DNA from: Cordia subcordata
Lineage: Eukaryota > Streptophyta > Magnoliopsida > Boraginales > Cordiaceae
NCBI GenBank assembly: GCA_028554755.1
Contig: JAPTOF010000020.1
Span: forward strand, 6,143,001 to 6,207,000
Length of the DNA: 64,000 nucleotides
Direction of reading: 5' to 3'
The notes beneath the pieces were generated by a model. That model did no database searches. It saw only the letters and a program-made list of their open reading frames with translations, and was not told the DNA's origin. Positions 11,570-22,175 of the stretch are shown here, one piece after another. The position numbers and the translations under genes are program-made. Position 1 is the stretch's first letter. Each line of letters begins with the position of its first letter.

Positions 11570-14429
11570 TCTTTTTTTTATTTTTTTTTATTTATACATT
11601 TTTACTTTTTCAGTAATTTCTTTTCTTTCATTTTTTTGTGTCGTGGCTTTCATAGTTAGTGTAATAATAAATTTGCTCTCATGAGTCATGTGATTTATTA
11701 ATTTATGAATCTTGGACCCGCCTTAGGTGGGTAAAGTTGGTTTGGGGAGTATCCAAAGGTTGGGCTGGGTAGTAAAGTCTTTTTTTTTTCTTTTCTTTTT
11801 CCTTCTTACTTTTGTTCCCGACCAGGATTCCATTTCACAATTGTATTTCATTTAGCGTATAATATTTTGATTAAGTCAAAATACTACTTATTTTAATTTT
11901 TATTGTTTAGTGAATAGTGTTCTAGATAGCAATTGTATGTGAAATAGTATTGAAGTATTATTTCTGATAATATTATATATATTTCATGTTAGGATTTGGG
12001 GTTTGTTTGGTAAAATTAGTAACTGATAGTTGTTTAAATTATTGATAGCTAGTTTGGTAGCAAATATTTATTGTATTTTAACTATTAGCTGATACTTGTT
12101 TAGTCAATGAAGATATTCAACTAATTAAAGTGACTAAAAGCCTTGTGGTTAAAGTTTTACGTTCTAAAACTTTTTAATTCTCTTGTTGTGTTTAATTTTA
12201 TCTATATCAAAATATGTTAACATACAAGATAACCAGCCCAAAAAAAAATTTTTTGATGTACAAGATTCATAAAATGTTTATGGAAAAGAAAAGAAGTTAT
12301 AATTTGAGGTAAAGGTGTCACTAACTACTCATGAGTTTTTTCTTCCCTCCTCTTTTTCTATTTTTTGAACTTTTGCATGTTTTCAAGTACACATGGTAGT
12401 TGTCTTATTTATGAAAATCTTTATTGAATTGGGAACTGAAACATTTGTCTTTTTCTAGTCCTTTCCATTACTAGTGCAAAACATTGGTTGAAGATTATTC
12501 ATAAAATCATGAAAAATAAGAAGCACTTAACACAGAAAAGATTCTGGTGGCAAGAGACAATTAATTATAAAAAGAAGCTGCCCTCAGTAGGCTCTTTTCT
12601 TTTGTTTTCTTTTTTTTTCTGGTGCTTATAAGTAATTGAAAAAAAAAAACACATATACTAACCTCTAATTGTTTTCCCCTTTTAGATTTGATATGTGTTT
12701 AATTTTCTCAATAATGAAATAGGGAGAAAAAGGATTTTGATGTTGGCCCGTCTTGGATGTATATTTCTCTAATCAATTGAATCATTTGTTGGCTTAAATT
12801 AATTTGTTTTCCCCAAGATCTTAAGTTAATTAACTTCAAAATTCACCTATCCATGTCCATATTTAATAATAATTACATTGGATCAACCAATGTTTTCCTT
12901 TCTATCTGTACTTTTGTCTCTATACACTCAGTGAGATCATTTGCTCAACCTATTTCTTTATTTGAGTGGAATATAGAAATCTTCAAGCTTGCCCAACATG
13001 CCACTCCTAAATGATGAATTTTGATTATTTTCCTTTGTGATCAAGTAGTAGTCTTCGATAAAAGATATTGAGACAGTTACAATAGTGATAACTATAAATG
13101 GATATGGCATATTTTTATTTACATCATGTAAATAATATTGTTAAATTGTCATAATCATTGTTGTTTATGAGTGAGTAAGAGGCAAAATCTTATTTATTCA
13201 TATCATATTAGATGATTGAGATTGAAAGAAAATAAAAAGAAAAGATAGTAAATTAACAGGAAAAGGGAGAAAAATCAAATTTAAAAATACATATTTGAAA
13301 TTGATTCATTTATAAATTATAATATGGATTATTAAAATTTCACCTGCTAGCTGGTTACTTATAAGCACCAATAATTAAGAGAGAAACATAATCCGTTATT
13401 AATTAAGATAGTGAAACAAGTATGATAACCACATGATCATAAGTAATATAACTTTTAGTGCTTAAAGACCTACATTATAGATGATTATATTAGCACCACC
13501 TTATAGATTTTAAAATATGATGTTGTTGAACAATTTGATATCTCAATTCTTCTAGAAATGATAAGAATTTTACTACTATACCTGCTAAAATGAGATAATT
13601 TTCTCACCTATTTTCTTTGCATATTGATCAATGAAGATCTTTCTTAATCTAATCATTATGTAAGTCGATTCTAGTTTTGGAGGGCAATCAAGGATTTTTT
13701 CTGGTTGCATTTTGCCTTTCCCTTAATGAGTCCAATCTCTAGGTTTTCTAAATGTTCTTTTTTTTTTTTGGTTTTTGTAATAATAGGTAAAGTAATTAAG
13801 ATGATTAAAACAGGAATCATGACAATGATGATAATGATAAAAACATTAATGATTACAATGATTATAAAGATGGTAATGTTAATCATGGTGATGATGATGC
13901 TAATGATAGAATAATAAAGGTAATTTTTAAATGGAAGAGGATGCATAATTTATTCTACTTTTTATTGGTACATATCATGCTATAAATGTGGTGTACTCGG
14001 CGTATGTATAGTCACACTACTGGGCTTTATGATATCTTTGGGATGTTCCAGACTCAAGTTATCTTTTTAAAATTAATTTACATATTATATAAAAAAGACA
14101 GTATATATTTTTGTTATTAACAGTATATGTCATTATTTTATAGTTATGAAAATACTATATATTACCTCACAAAACTTTGTATGTATTTGTCTTCAAATTT
14201 TATTAAAAAAATTATAATCTACAAATTACACATTATACTACATTTTCTTTTATCTTTGTCCTTTTATTTTATTTATGAAAAACTAATTTGATGGTTGAAA
14301 ATTGTTTTACAGATTTCCACTGTAGCAGCTCTACTCATTTAGATAAGATTTTTTTTTTTTTTCACTTTAAGGGAGGCCAAAAGTCGATTACATTACAACT
14401 AACAAGAATTGATCCTGGACCATTCACAT
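11570..14429. other. AT-rich intergenic spacer
   Basis: No gene seen. There are poly-T/poly-A tracts, a short GTTTGGTAA-type MITE remnant near 12003-12110, and a degenerate trinucleotide run (see 13798-13912). The opposed open frames at 13671-13946 are products of that repeat. Confidence 0.6.
13798..13912. repeat. Degenerate GAT/AAT-type trinucleotide repeat
   Basis: About 115 bp dominated by ATGATNATGATAAT-like steps on the plus strand. It gives Met/Ile-rich reading frames on both strands, which are therefore not genes. Confidence 0.8.
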
Positions 14430-14432
14430 TAA

Positions 14433-15045
14433 GGTAGTGGTTGGTATGTTGGAATAAATTTAGATAGGAATAGGAAGAACTTGGAAATGAAATGGGCTTG
14501 GAAATGGAATGGGTTTAGTAATAAATATACCACGATTGATATGTTTTAGGAATGGCAATATAAATGGTTATAGTAATTTCAAACCCACAATTGGTAATCA
14601 ATATTCTAGAAACAAGAATTCACAGCTAGATAGTGTATGTATGTAAATATTATACAATTATGAAAGATAGAAAAGTTTCTCTTTTTTTTTGTTATCCTTG
14701 AAAATAGATTGTATCTTCTTAGTTGCCGTTGAAAGCAAAATTAATTGTCAGTTTTAAAGAGGGTTTGCAAATCAAATGAAAATGATGAAGATAAAAGGTT
14801 AATATTGTAATATTTTAGGTGGTTGAAGGATATTTTTGTCTAAATGGAAAAAAAAAAAACATTCCTACATATGTGGGAATAGTGATTTTTATGAATCTTA
14901 TCAGGACTGAGCATTCCCATATCCATAGGAATAGAATTCCCTTAGGAATGGAATTTCTAGTTCCATTATCCCATATCATAGGATTTAAATTAAACTTAGA
15001 AATCCCGTTCCATTTCAATTCTATTACTCCATACCGATCACCACC
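14433..15045. mobile_element. PIF/Harbinger-type MITE with TAA target duplication
   Basis: The left end GGTAGTGGTTGGTATG matches the reverse complement of the right end (GGTGGTGATCGGTATG read inward). TAA flanks both ends (14430-14432 and 15046-15048). A 3-bp TWA duplication plus GG-starting TIRs is the PIF/Harbinger signature. The interior is rich in GGAATGG/CCATTCC-type inverted pieces, and the 83-aa frames on both strands within it are palindrome artefacts. No transposase is present. Confidence 0.75.
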
Positions 15046-15629
15046 TAAAGGTAAAAGACTTACCACTTGACCATTAAATCTTTGGTAGATAAAAAATTTA
15101 AAGAGGGGTAGCTGTTGCTTGAGTACGAGTTAATTAAAAATACGTTAGCTGCAAAAACCTATATTTTACGCTATTTGACTCCAGCATTTCTACTCGACAA
15201 ATTGTTCTCCCGATCAGATTTTTCTCCTTGTAGTTAAGGTTTGGATGTAGTAGTACTCCTTTTTGATATAGTGGCTGATGATAAATCATGAGAAGTGATC
15301 ATCTTCACTTTTTATAGTCTCTGCATATCATTATTCTAATTATCAGAGAATTGATTATTTAGTTTATGCTTGATTTGCAAAATTTGTGATGCAAAGTTGA
15401 CTGGGACATTACGCTAGATAGAAACTTAGCCAGAGCCAAACACATACTACGCATCTGATCTAAACTACCAAATAACATGTATATATGCTACATGTGGGCT
15501 TCACATCAACCTATTATAAGATATTGCGTTTATATAAAGGAAATACTTTATTTTTCTTCATGTCGTGTGGGCTGTGGTTCATGAGATGCTTCATGTAGTA
15601 GCAGCATCGTCATGTGACGTCTGTTAGAA

Positions 15630-15897
15630 TGTTCTAGCGGTAAGAGATGGAGATGGACGGGACTTGTGCCTCGAGTTTGAATTAAATCCCTTTTCATGGG
15701 TTGAGTGACATCGACTTAACTGGTACACAGTATAGGAGATGTGCTTGTGCACTCGAGGTTTGCCAATCGATCGTTGGGCTACGTCAGGTAGGAGATGTGC
15801 TTGTGCACTCGAGGTTTGCCAATCGATCGTTGGGCTACGTCAGGTACATCGATAGTGGGATTCTGTTGATTGGATTTCCGTTGCCGCAAAAAAGACA
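15630..15897 (+). mobile_element. Possible tRNA-derived SINE with internal duplication
   Basis: TAGCGGTAAGAG (15635-15646) resembles a Pol III A box, and about 30 bp on, CTCGAGTTTGAATT (15671-15684) resembles a degenerate B box; the block ends in an A-rich stretch (GCCGCAAAAAAG, about 15885-15896). Within it a 56-bp unit beginning TAGGAGATGTGCTTGTGCAC is present twice in tandem (15733 and 15789). I found no clear target-site duplication, so the SINE call is tentative; the duplication is certain. Confidence 0.45.
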
Positions 15898-16309
15898 TCA
15901 TCTTATGAGGCATGAACATGGGTGTCAAAATGTCAAATATGCTCTTTCACGATAATCGGCGTCTGTGATCAATTTATATAACTTGTCAAAGGTAATGATC
16001 TAGAAGGATAAAAATCTTTCTGGTTAGCTAGCTTTCCATGACGACTTAACCACGTTAATGATGGGATAAAAATTTGTTAAAAGACTCGAAATAGTAATGT
16101 TTTATATACAGAATCAACTAAAATTTGCCAAAAAAAAAAAAAATTGTAATAGAAAATGATTAATGTTAAACAAACTACAATTATGTCTCAAAGCCATTTA
16201 CAAGAATACTTCTTCAACTGGGCAAATGTTCATCCACCATCTTCCATGTTGCTTCTCCAGCTTTGAAGCATGTCTTTTCTCAGTAATTTTGGGGATTTTT
16301 CAAACAAAA

Positions 16310-16460
16310 ATATATTAAGATAGTATTATACAAGGTTAATAACGAACCATAAATGTTACAATTCTATGTACATACACTCAAACCGGTTCCATCCCTCGTC
16401 TTCCGGATGGAATTGGGACCGATTTATGTTTTACACCCTGTCTAACACAAGATAGGGATT
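16310..16460. other. Hairpin-forming sequence 3' of small gene A
   Basis: Around 16383-16425 GGTTCCATCC and GGATGGAATTGGGACC form an imperfect inverted repeat just downstream of small gene A on the minus strand. It may be a terminator-proximal RNA hairpin or a repeat remnant. Confidence 0.35.
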
Positions 16461-16487
16461 ATATGGGTGCCTTAGCAGAAAGAGTAG

Positions 16488-16676
16488 CTAGCAGTCTAAC
16501 CGCAGTTTATGAGCAGAAGAGAAATGTTTTGCTGCGGCAACCATCGCAGCTTCTGGACCCGAAATTGCAGCAGATTTTGGAGACTGCTCATGATTATCTT
16601 CCCCCGAGGCACGAAAGCACGAGACAAAAGATTTGATATTCATCGAGTACCAACTTATTTTGTTACTTTTACTCAT
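16488..16676 (-). CDS. Small 62-aa protein A, paralogue of the gene at 18067-18255; function unknown
   Basis: An intact minus-strand ORF of 62 codons, with ATG at 16676 and TAG at 16488. It aligns end to end with the ORF at 18067-18255: 42 of 62 residues are identical by my count, with no gaps. The C-terminal half is nearly invariant (SGPEAAMVAAAKHFSSAHK), the middle shares KSF..CF.ASGED, and the N-terminus is basic. No signal peptide or membrane segment is visible. The central Cys-Phe-x-Ala-Ser-Gly-Glu-Asp block and the Ala-rich helix are the main features. Conservation of both length and frame argues for a real peptide-coding gene, supported by a conserved TATA box about 200 bp upstream. 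I do not recognise the family and assign no function. Confidence 0.7.
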   Translation of the reverse strand: MSKSNKISWYSMNIKSFVSCFRASGEDNHEQSPKSAAISGPEAAMVAAAKHFSSAHKLRLDC

Positions 16677-16874
16677 CTTTCTTCTTCGTATAATAGAATT
16701 TTAATTAATAGCGAAGAATTAATAAGGAAATAAAATCTTTATAAAACAGTGTATCTCTAACAAGAATAATAGATAGAGAGACCTCTTCGCCACTTGATAA
16801 TTCCCGAAACTTATAAGCATGCACTTAAGATATGCTTGCTTCATATAAGCTACCTAAGTGCAGAGATATTCAGG

Positions 16875-16885
16875 CTTATATAGAC
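16875..16885 (-). promoter_or_regulatory. TATA box of small gene A
   Basis: On the minus strand GTCTATATAAGCC lies about 200 bp before the ATG. The same box (GTCTATATAAAGCC) occurs upstream of paralogue B, and both are followed by similar leaders containing GCTTGCT-like and CTNAGTAGCT-like pieces. Upstream of both is a second shared block (here at 17019-17041, CTCAATTTCCTGGAAACC on the plus strand). Confidence 0.65.
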
Positions 16886-17584
16886 TAATTAAGATATTTT
16901 GGGAGATGTGTTACAAAGTTTCGCCATATAAATGAAATATCCTAGCAACTAGCAAATAGAAATCGACGTATTATTTTTAATTACTTTTGAGCTTGAAAAT
17001 GATTTGACTCATCCTCCTCAATTTCCTGGAAACCTATGATATTTTTTATACTCAAATGCGCAACATACACCTGGCGGCCATTGTTTTGGATGGAAGCTAA
17101 GGAGTAATTGTTGAAAGTCAATTGATAATTTTAAAGAACGCAATCTACACCTGTTAAGGTTAGATTAATGCTTTTATTGATATAAAAATTTGTCATTAAT
17201 TATTTTCACATTAAATTTATCTTTTCCAACCATTCTTATTTCTTTGGGTTGAGTTATACCTGATGCGAGAATGATTAAAAATGATAAATTTTTATGTACA
17301 TATATTCATTTAATTAATTTTAGCGGGGTCAATGTAGAAAAACCGACCTTCTTATCATTTTACTATGTTCATGAACATGTATCTAAAAGGCCCATGATAT
17401 GGATAGAAGTCTGTTCAAGTTTGAAAACATAGATGGGACACTTAAGAATTTTGTACAACACTCAAAGGTAAAATGTACATAGTAATATGTTTTTGTTGAC
17501 TCAATATTGATCAAACTTACAACAAATTGAACTGAAAAAGTATTTGAGTACAAAGCAAACTAAGATCTTATCTGGCTAAGTTTC

Positions 17585-17694
17585 TGGCTAAGTTTATTTG
17601 GTACTTATAAGCTACAAATAATAAAAAATATATGAGGAATATTTTTTTCTAAATGCTTATAAATAGTAAAATAAGCAGAGCCAAACAGGCTCTA
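17585..17694. mobile_element. Short MITE, copy 1 of a family also at 33732-33855
   Basis: The left end TGGCTAAGTTTATTTGG is the complement of the right end (ATAAGCAGAGCCAAACAGGC). A related element with the same ends and layout (TTATAAGCTNCAAATA, then CTTATAAATAGTAAAATAAG) lies at 33732. No coding capacity. Confidence 0.65.
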
Positions 17695-17912
17695 AAGTAT
17701 ATACAATCAAAAATACATTCTCTTCATACACCATAAAAGTGATCGAGACATTTCTTAATTCACTTGGTACAAAACATATATTGATTTTTTTTACATAAAA
17801 TACAGCTCAAATAACTGAAAGCATCTAAATAGCTAGCAAGTTCACTCCGAGAAAATTAAACACTTATTTTTAATTTATTTAGACTTTCGCATAGCATAGT
17901 CGAGATAGTGAC

Positions 17913-18007
17913 TGTCACACCCCAAAATCCGCCTATATGAACCCGGAGCCATGATCGCCGCGAGCCTCAATCAGCCCATACAAGCCCGGGGCCGGGGCCG
18001 TGACACT
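17913..18007. mobile_element. GC-rich transposon-derived fragment between the two small genes
   Basis: 95 bp of strikingly GC-rich sequence in an AT-rich spacer. It begins TGTCACACCCC and ends GGGGCCGTGACACT, whose reverse complement (AGTGTCACGGCCCC) resembles the start. The TGTCACACCCC start recalls the ends of plant Ty3-type LTRs. It is too short to classify. Confidence 0.4.
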
Positions 18008-18066
18008 GTTTTGCGTATTCAATAGCTAGCACAAGATGGGAGATACAGAAAGCCTTGGCGGAAAGA

Positions 18067-18255
18067 CTAATGGTCTAAGTGCACTTTGTGAGCAGAAGAG
18101 AAATGCTTCGCTGCAGCAACCATTGCAGCCTCTGGACCAGAAGGCGCGGCAGATTTTGCAGACTTGGCATTTTTATCTTCCCCCGAGGCAGAAAAGCATG
18201 GGGCAAAGGATTTCATCACTGAAGAGAACCAGATTGGTTTGTTATTTTTAGTCAT
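18067..18255 (-). CDS. Small 62-aa protein B, tandem paralogue of 16488-16676; function unknown
   Basis: The reading frame is open from an ATG at 18267, but I choose the ATG at 18255 because it aligns with the start of paralogue A and gives the same 62-aa length. The stop is at 18067. It shares CFSASGED, KSAA.SGPEAAMVAAAKHF and SSAHK with A. It is less Cys-rich (one Cys, against three in A). The two genes lie 1.6 kb apart in the same orientation, a tandem duplication old enough for about one third of residues to change while length and promoter elements were kept. No known domain is recognised; the protein is hydrophilic and probably soluble. Confidence 0.72.
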   Translation of the reverse strand: MTKNNKPIWFSSVMKSFAPCFSASGEDKNAKSAKSAAPSGPEAAMVAAAKHFSSAHKVHLDH

Positions 18256-18416
18256 TTTTTCACGCATAATATGACCTTAATTAACAATCGGAGATGAATA
18301 AAATCTTGAAAAAGAAAAATATTTATTATGAGAAGAATAATACTATGACAAATCTCTTTCAATCACTCTGAAAATATGCTTGCTCGATGAGCTACTAAGA
18401 TGCAGAAATTGTAGGC

Positions 18417-18428
18417 TTTATATAGACT
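18417..18428 (-). promoter_or_regulatory. TATA box and conserved upstream block of small gene B
   Basis: GTCTATATAAAGCC on the minus strand lies about 165 bp before the ATG. A further block shared with gene A lies upstream at 18526-18551 (TCTCAGTTTCCCGGAAGCTA on the plus strand, against CTCAATTTCCTGGAAACCTA at 17019-17038). Spacing from the TATA box differs modestly (about 105 versus 140 bp). Confidence 0.65.
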
Positions 18429-18599
18429 TGAGGTATGCTTAGGGAGCAAGATTTCATCGTTCAAATATAAAAAAGTGGTCATCTTTTCCATTGTTTTTGA
18501 CCATGGAAAGAAAAAAAACTAGTCATTCTCAGTTTCCCGGAAGCTATGATCATGTTCAGCCGGTAAAACAATTAATTTCAGGTCATGTTTTCAGCTCCA

Positions 18600-20416
18600 A
18601 CGTAGTCAGTGAAAGTGCGAATGGAAAATTACGTAATGATATCAGAAATCACTCGTAGTCACTTTGTGTTTTGTCAAAATTATAAAATATTTAGTATCTG
18701 AATAATATATTATTCTTTTTAATCTTACAAGTAGTATACCACCAAAAGAAATCTGTGAACAAGTAATCAACATTCTAATAAAATAAACATAAAGATTACT
18801 AAGTTATTACTGTATCACCGGATATTTAATTAACATATAATTTAACATTAACAAGGGTATTGAATCTGACCATAAAATTTAATGTCTCTGAATCACAAAA
18901 ATATGCTCGATTAAGATCATTAAAGCCTCTTTTTTCCTCATCAAACACGATGTATATAAGAAGTTCTTTTTACTAATTTTTACCAAGTAATCTCTCGTTG
19001 TTAGTTAAGGTCGTCGTGAGATCACGTTTCCTTTTAGGGGTCAAAGTGTTGGGAGATAAGATTTGATGCACAACAAATTTGACTTGAACTCTTGAAGATA
19101 TATTTGACTAGATGTGTCAACATCAAGAACAGTTCGCCGTCTCGGGGTCTAAGCAATTGGGTTCTCGTATGTTTGACTCGTGGAGAATAATTAATCTTGG
19201 AACTAGAAAATCATTAAACTCAAATGCTTTGTCTTGAAGAAAAAGAAAATTGAAGTCAACAAGAAGACGTGGCATACCATGCATGTAGTGGAATCTCATT
19301 TAGTTCGGTTAGACCTCTTTTAGATGATTGTAAGGAGATCTTGATAAAAGAAAGAGACACAAATTGAGATTTGTGAATCAAGAAAGTAATTATCGAGCAG
19401 ATTAGTTGGCTAATATGGTCTTAGGACATTGCCTGAATGAATGTTGGATTATAGATGAAATTCTAAGGCCACTTTTTCTCTTACTAGAGAAACCGAGAAG
19501 AGATTGAACGGGTAAAAGTGACAATAAATCAATTAATTGGCTAGTTAAAACAACGAAAAGAAAGAAAAAAATTGCGACAAATATTTCAATAACCGCCCTT
19601 AATCTCTTTGTAATCTGCTAACTGCAGACTTGCAGCATACTGGTATTTGCTAGTTTTTGTAATCGGCACTATTTTGCCTTCGAGATGCAAATATGCAATG
19701 CATTCATTTAAACTATAAAAACCTTTTTTTTAAAAAAAGAAAGAAAGAAAGAAAGAAAAAACACTTAATTTTTCAACATCCAAATGCGGAGTATTGGACT
19801 TAAGCCCAATCTTAGCTGGTCTCCAATTCTGGACCTCCTCTCTTAAGGTCGTTATGCTTCACGATGGGCTGTAACTCTGCAGTTAGTGAGTGAAAAGTAC
19901 TTTGTGGTAAATTAATTACACGAGTTGGTTTCTCATGAAAAGCTCAAAAGTCAAAGATCTTATGTCTAAACTCGGGCCAATAGTTCAAGGACCTTACGCC
20001 TGAACTCCAACGATTACAGAAGTCATGATAATGTGGTGGGTAAAAAACGTGGTTTTTTTTTTCACAAAAAAGAAAAACTCAATTCAATCGAACCCTTTTG
20101 CCGTTTGTGCAAGTTCAACTCTCACAGTGGCGTGAGATCAAGTAACGGGATGAATCCCAAGCTTTCGCCATTTCAAAACTATTCATATATCTTGCCTTTT
20201 TCTTCTGCCATGACTTGTATAGTTTCATGGAATTCATGCAAACTGAATACATATAAACATATACATATATGTCATATATGTATACATACATATATAACTT
20301 TAGTAATATAAAACTTTCTACGCCTACGTATAGGACGGCCTTAGAAGAAGTCTTGATCGAACTGAACATGACTGCTTTTGTCACATGAATCTTCATTGGG
20401 AACTTCGAAATAAGGG
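18600..20416. other. Gene-free spacer
   Basis: No supportable gene. It holds a GAAA microsatellite (about 19733-19760) and a TATACATA-type run (about 20248-20295). The frames at 20033-20447 overlap on both strands and show no family resemblance. Confidence 0.55.
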
Positions 20417-20425
20417 CATAAACCA

Positions 20426-20891
20426 AGGATTTTTTTAAAAATAACACAAATTAAATAATTAATTTAAAAAATAACCTCATTTTTTGTCGGGTTTCAAAAC
20501 TAGCACTTTCAATTTTTCAATAAACGAAATCGAGTATTCAAAAAACGAAAAAGTGCAAAATACACAACGTATCGTAACGGACGATATTTCGGCTTTTGAA
20601 TAACCAATTTCAGCTATTCAATAACCGATCGTTTTGCTATAAATACCCCCCTTTCTTCTTCGTTTTGCCAGGAAAATATGTGCTGTACGATTTTTCAGCT
20701 ATTCAATAGTCGAAAATAGATTCGACTATTCAAAAGCCGAAAAATGGTAGAATTTATTTTACACGTTTTTATTTTTTGAATATCCATTTTCGTTTATTAA
20801 ATAACTGAAAGTGTTATTTTTAAAACTCAACTAAAAACAAGATTATTTTTTAAATTAATTATTTAAATTGTATTATTTGTAAAAAAAAATT
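20426..20891. mobile_element. Foldback MITE with 9-bp target duplication (MULE-like)
   Basis: A perfect 9-bp direct repeat CATAAACCA flanks it (20417-20425 and 20892-20900). The left arm AATTAATTTAAAAAATAA is mirrored in the right arm TTATTTTTTAAATTAATT, and pairing continues inward (AAACTAGCACTTTCA against TGAAAGTGTTATTTTTAAA), so most of the 466 bp can fold back. A 9-bp TSD with long TIRs points to Mutator-like elements. A TATA-like GCTATAAATACCCCCC sits near the centre (20636-20651). No transposase. Confidence 0.8.
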
Positions 20892-21626
20892 CATAAACCA
20901 ACCCCACAGCAACCTTTAGAAAAAAGAAAACATCGATCCTCCCGAAGCAAACCACAGAAATTCAACAAGTGTTCTTCAGACATTGCATGGCCACATGCCA
21001 ATCTTCTCAGCCGTCCAAATATGGACCTACATTTATATTATTATATAGTACCTTAAAAAACTTATAAAAAATTTGGTGGCTGATTTTAAGGTGATAGATA
21101 ATGTTACTTCAATGTCATCGTCATGATATTTTAATTATTTTATTATTATTATTAAGGTTTGTCTCAAAATATCCCGCATTAGCAAAGGGTTATTAGACAC
21201 ATGGCAAGGTTTGCTTCGGGCAAAAGGGTCTCGTACGATGTTCTAACAAACCCATTTTGATTTGTTTTCACGATATTCAACAGAAACTGAAGACTTAGTG
21301 TTTTTTAATTTATGATCGAAGGGAGACATGAAATTTATCTTGCTAGTTATGTATCAACTTGTTTATGACTTCTTTGTTTTTCCAACAAATGAAATTTAAT
21401 CAGTGAAGTTCGGTCACCAACTTGTAAACTTGATTATGCAGCATATTTTCTATGCTAAGCATTTTCTATACTAAACACTATGTAGGTTGAGGATACTTAC
21501 CTAAGATAAGGAATTGCGATCAAATGATCGTGGGTCATAAGTTGTGCTCGACCTCAATTACTCTTATTTTTGGAACATTCCTAAGGAACAATTATACCCA
21601 AAAAATTCTTAAAATCAAAACCTGAG

Positions 21627-21730
21627 TTACTCATATTGACCTAAATTTTGGCTACTTAATCCAAAGCTAGTTTCAGATTTACTCATATTGACCTAAATTT
21701 TGACTACTTAATCCAAAGCTAGTTTCAGAA
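21627..21730. repeat. 52-bp tandem duplication
   Basis: TTACTCATATTGACCTAAAT at 21627 recurs at 21679 with one difference in the first 40 bases; both copies end AAAGCTAGTTTCAGA. Non-coding. Confidence 0.9.
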
Positions 21731-22175
21731 ACTTTATTTTCTTGTTAGCATGCAAAAGTGAGTAATAGATTCAAAATATTGAGTACGCCAAGACCAATTT
21801 TTCAATTGCATAACAAAAGGATAGGGATAGGGATACTTTACCGTTTTACCAAAAAGTTTAAATTTGTAAGAAGAATTTGGGTATATTTATTTATTATGCT
21901 TAACCATATTCGTTTACATACATACTTGACTTGTTTTGAATACATGGATAGTTAATATTTTTAAATGAATAGATGTGAAACTCAGAACCATGATCTAATC
22001 TCTAATAATATAATAGATTAATACATCATTAAAAATTGAAAATTATAAATAGTCAATTATAGTTATTTGTTGTACTTACCATATAGATTTCAGAAACTAA
22101 TTATCGTTCTTTAAAGTGAACATCAACAACCGCATTCATCCTAATCAACGTGTTCACATTTTCTACTATATATAT

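Noticed and set aside
13671..13946. Overlapping Met/Ile-rich ORFs on both strands
   Set aside because: They are translations of a degenerate ATGAT repeat and have no independent coding signal.
14815..15070. 83-aa ORFs on both strands with similar content
   Set aside because: They lie within the palindromic interior of the PIF/Harbinger-type MITE; mirror-image frames are expected there.
15671..15690. Possible tRNA gene from the CTCGAGTTTGAATT box
   Set aside because: No cloverleaf could be drawn; only weak A/B box resemblance, so kept as a SINE candidate.
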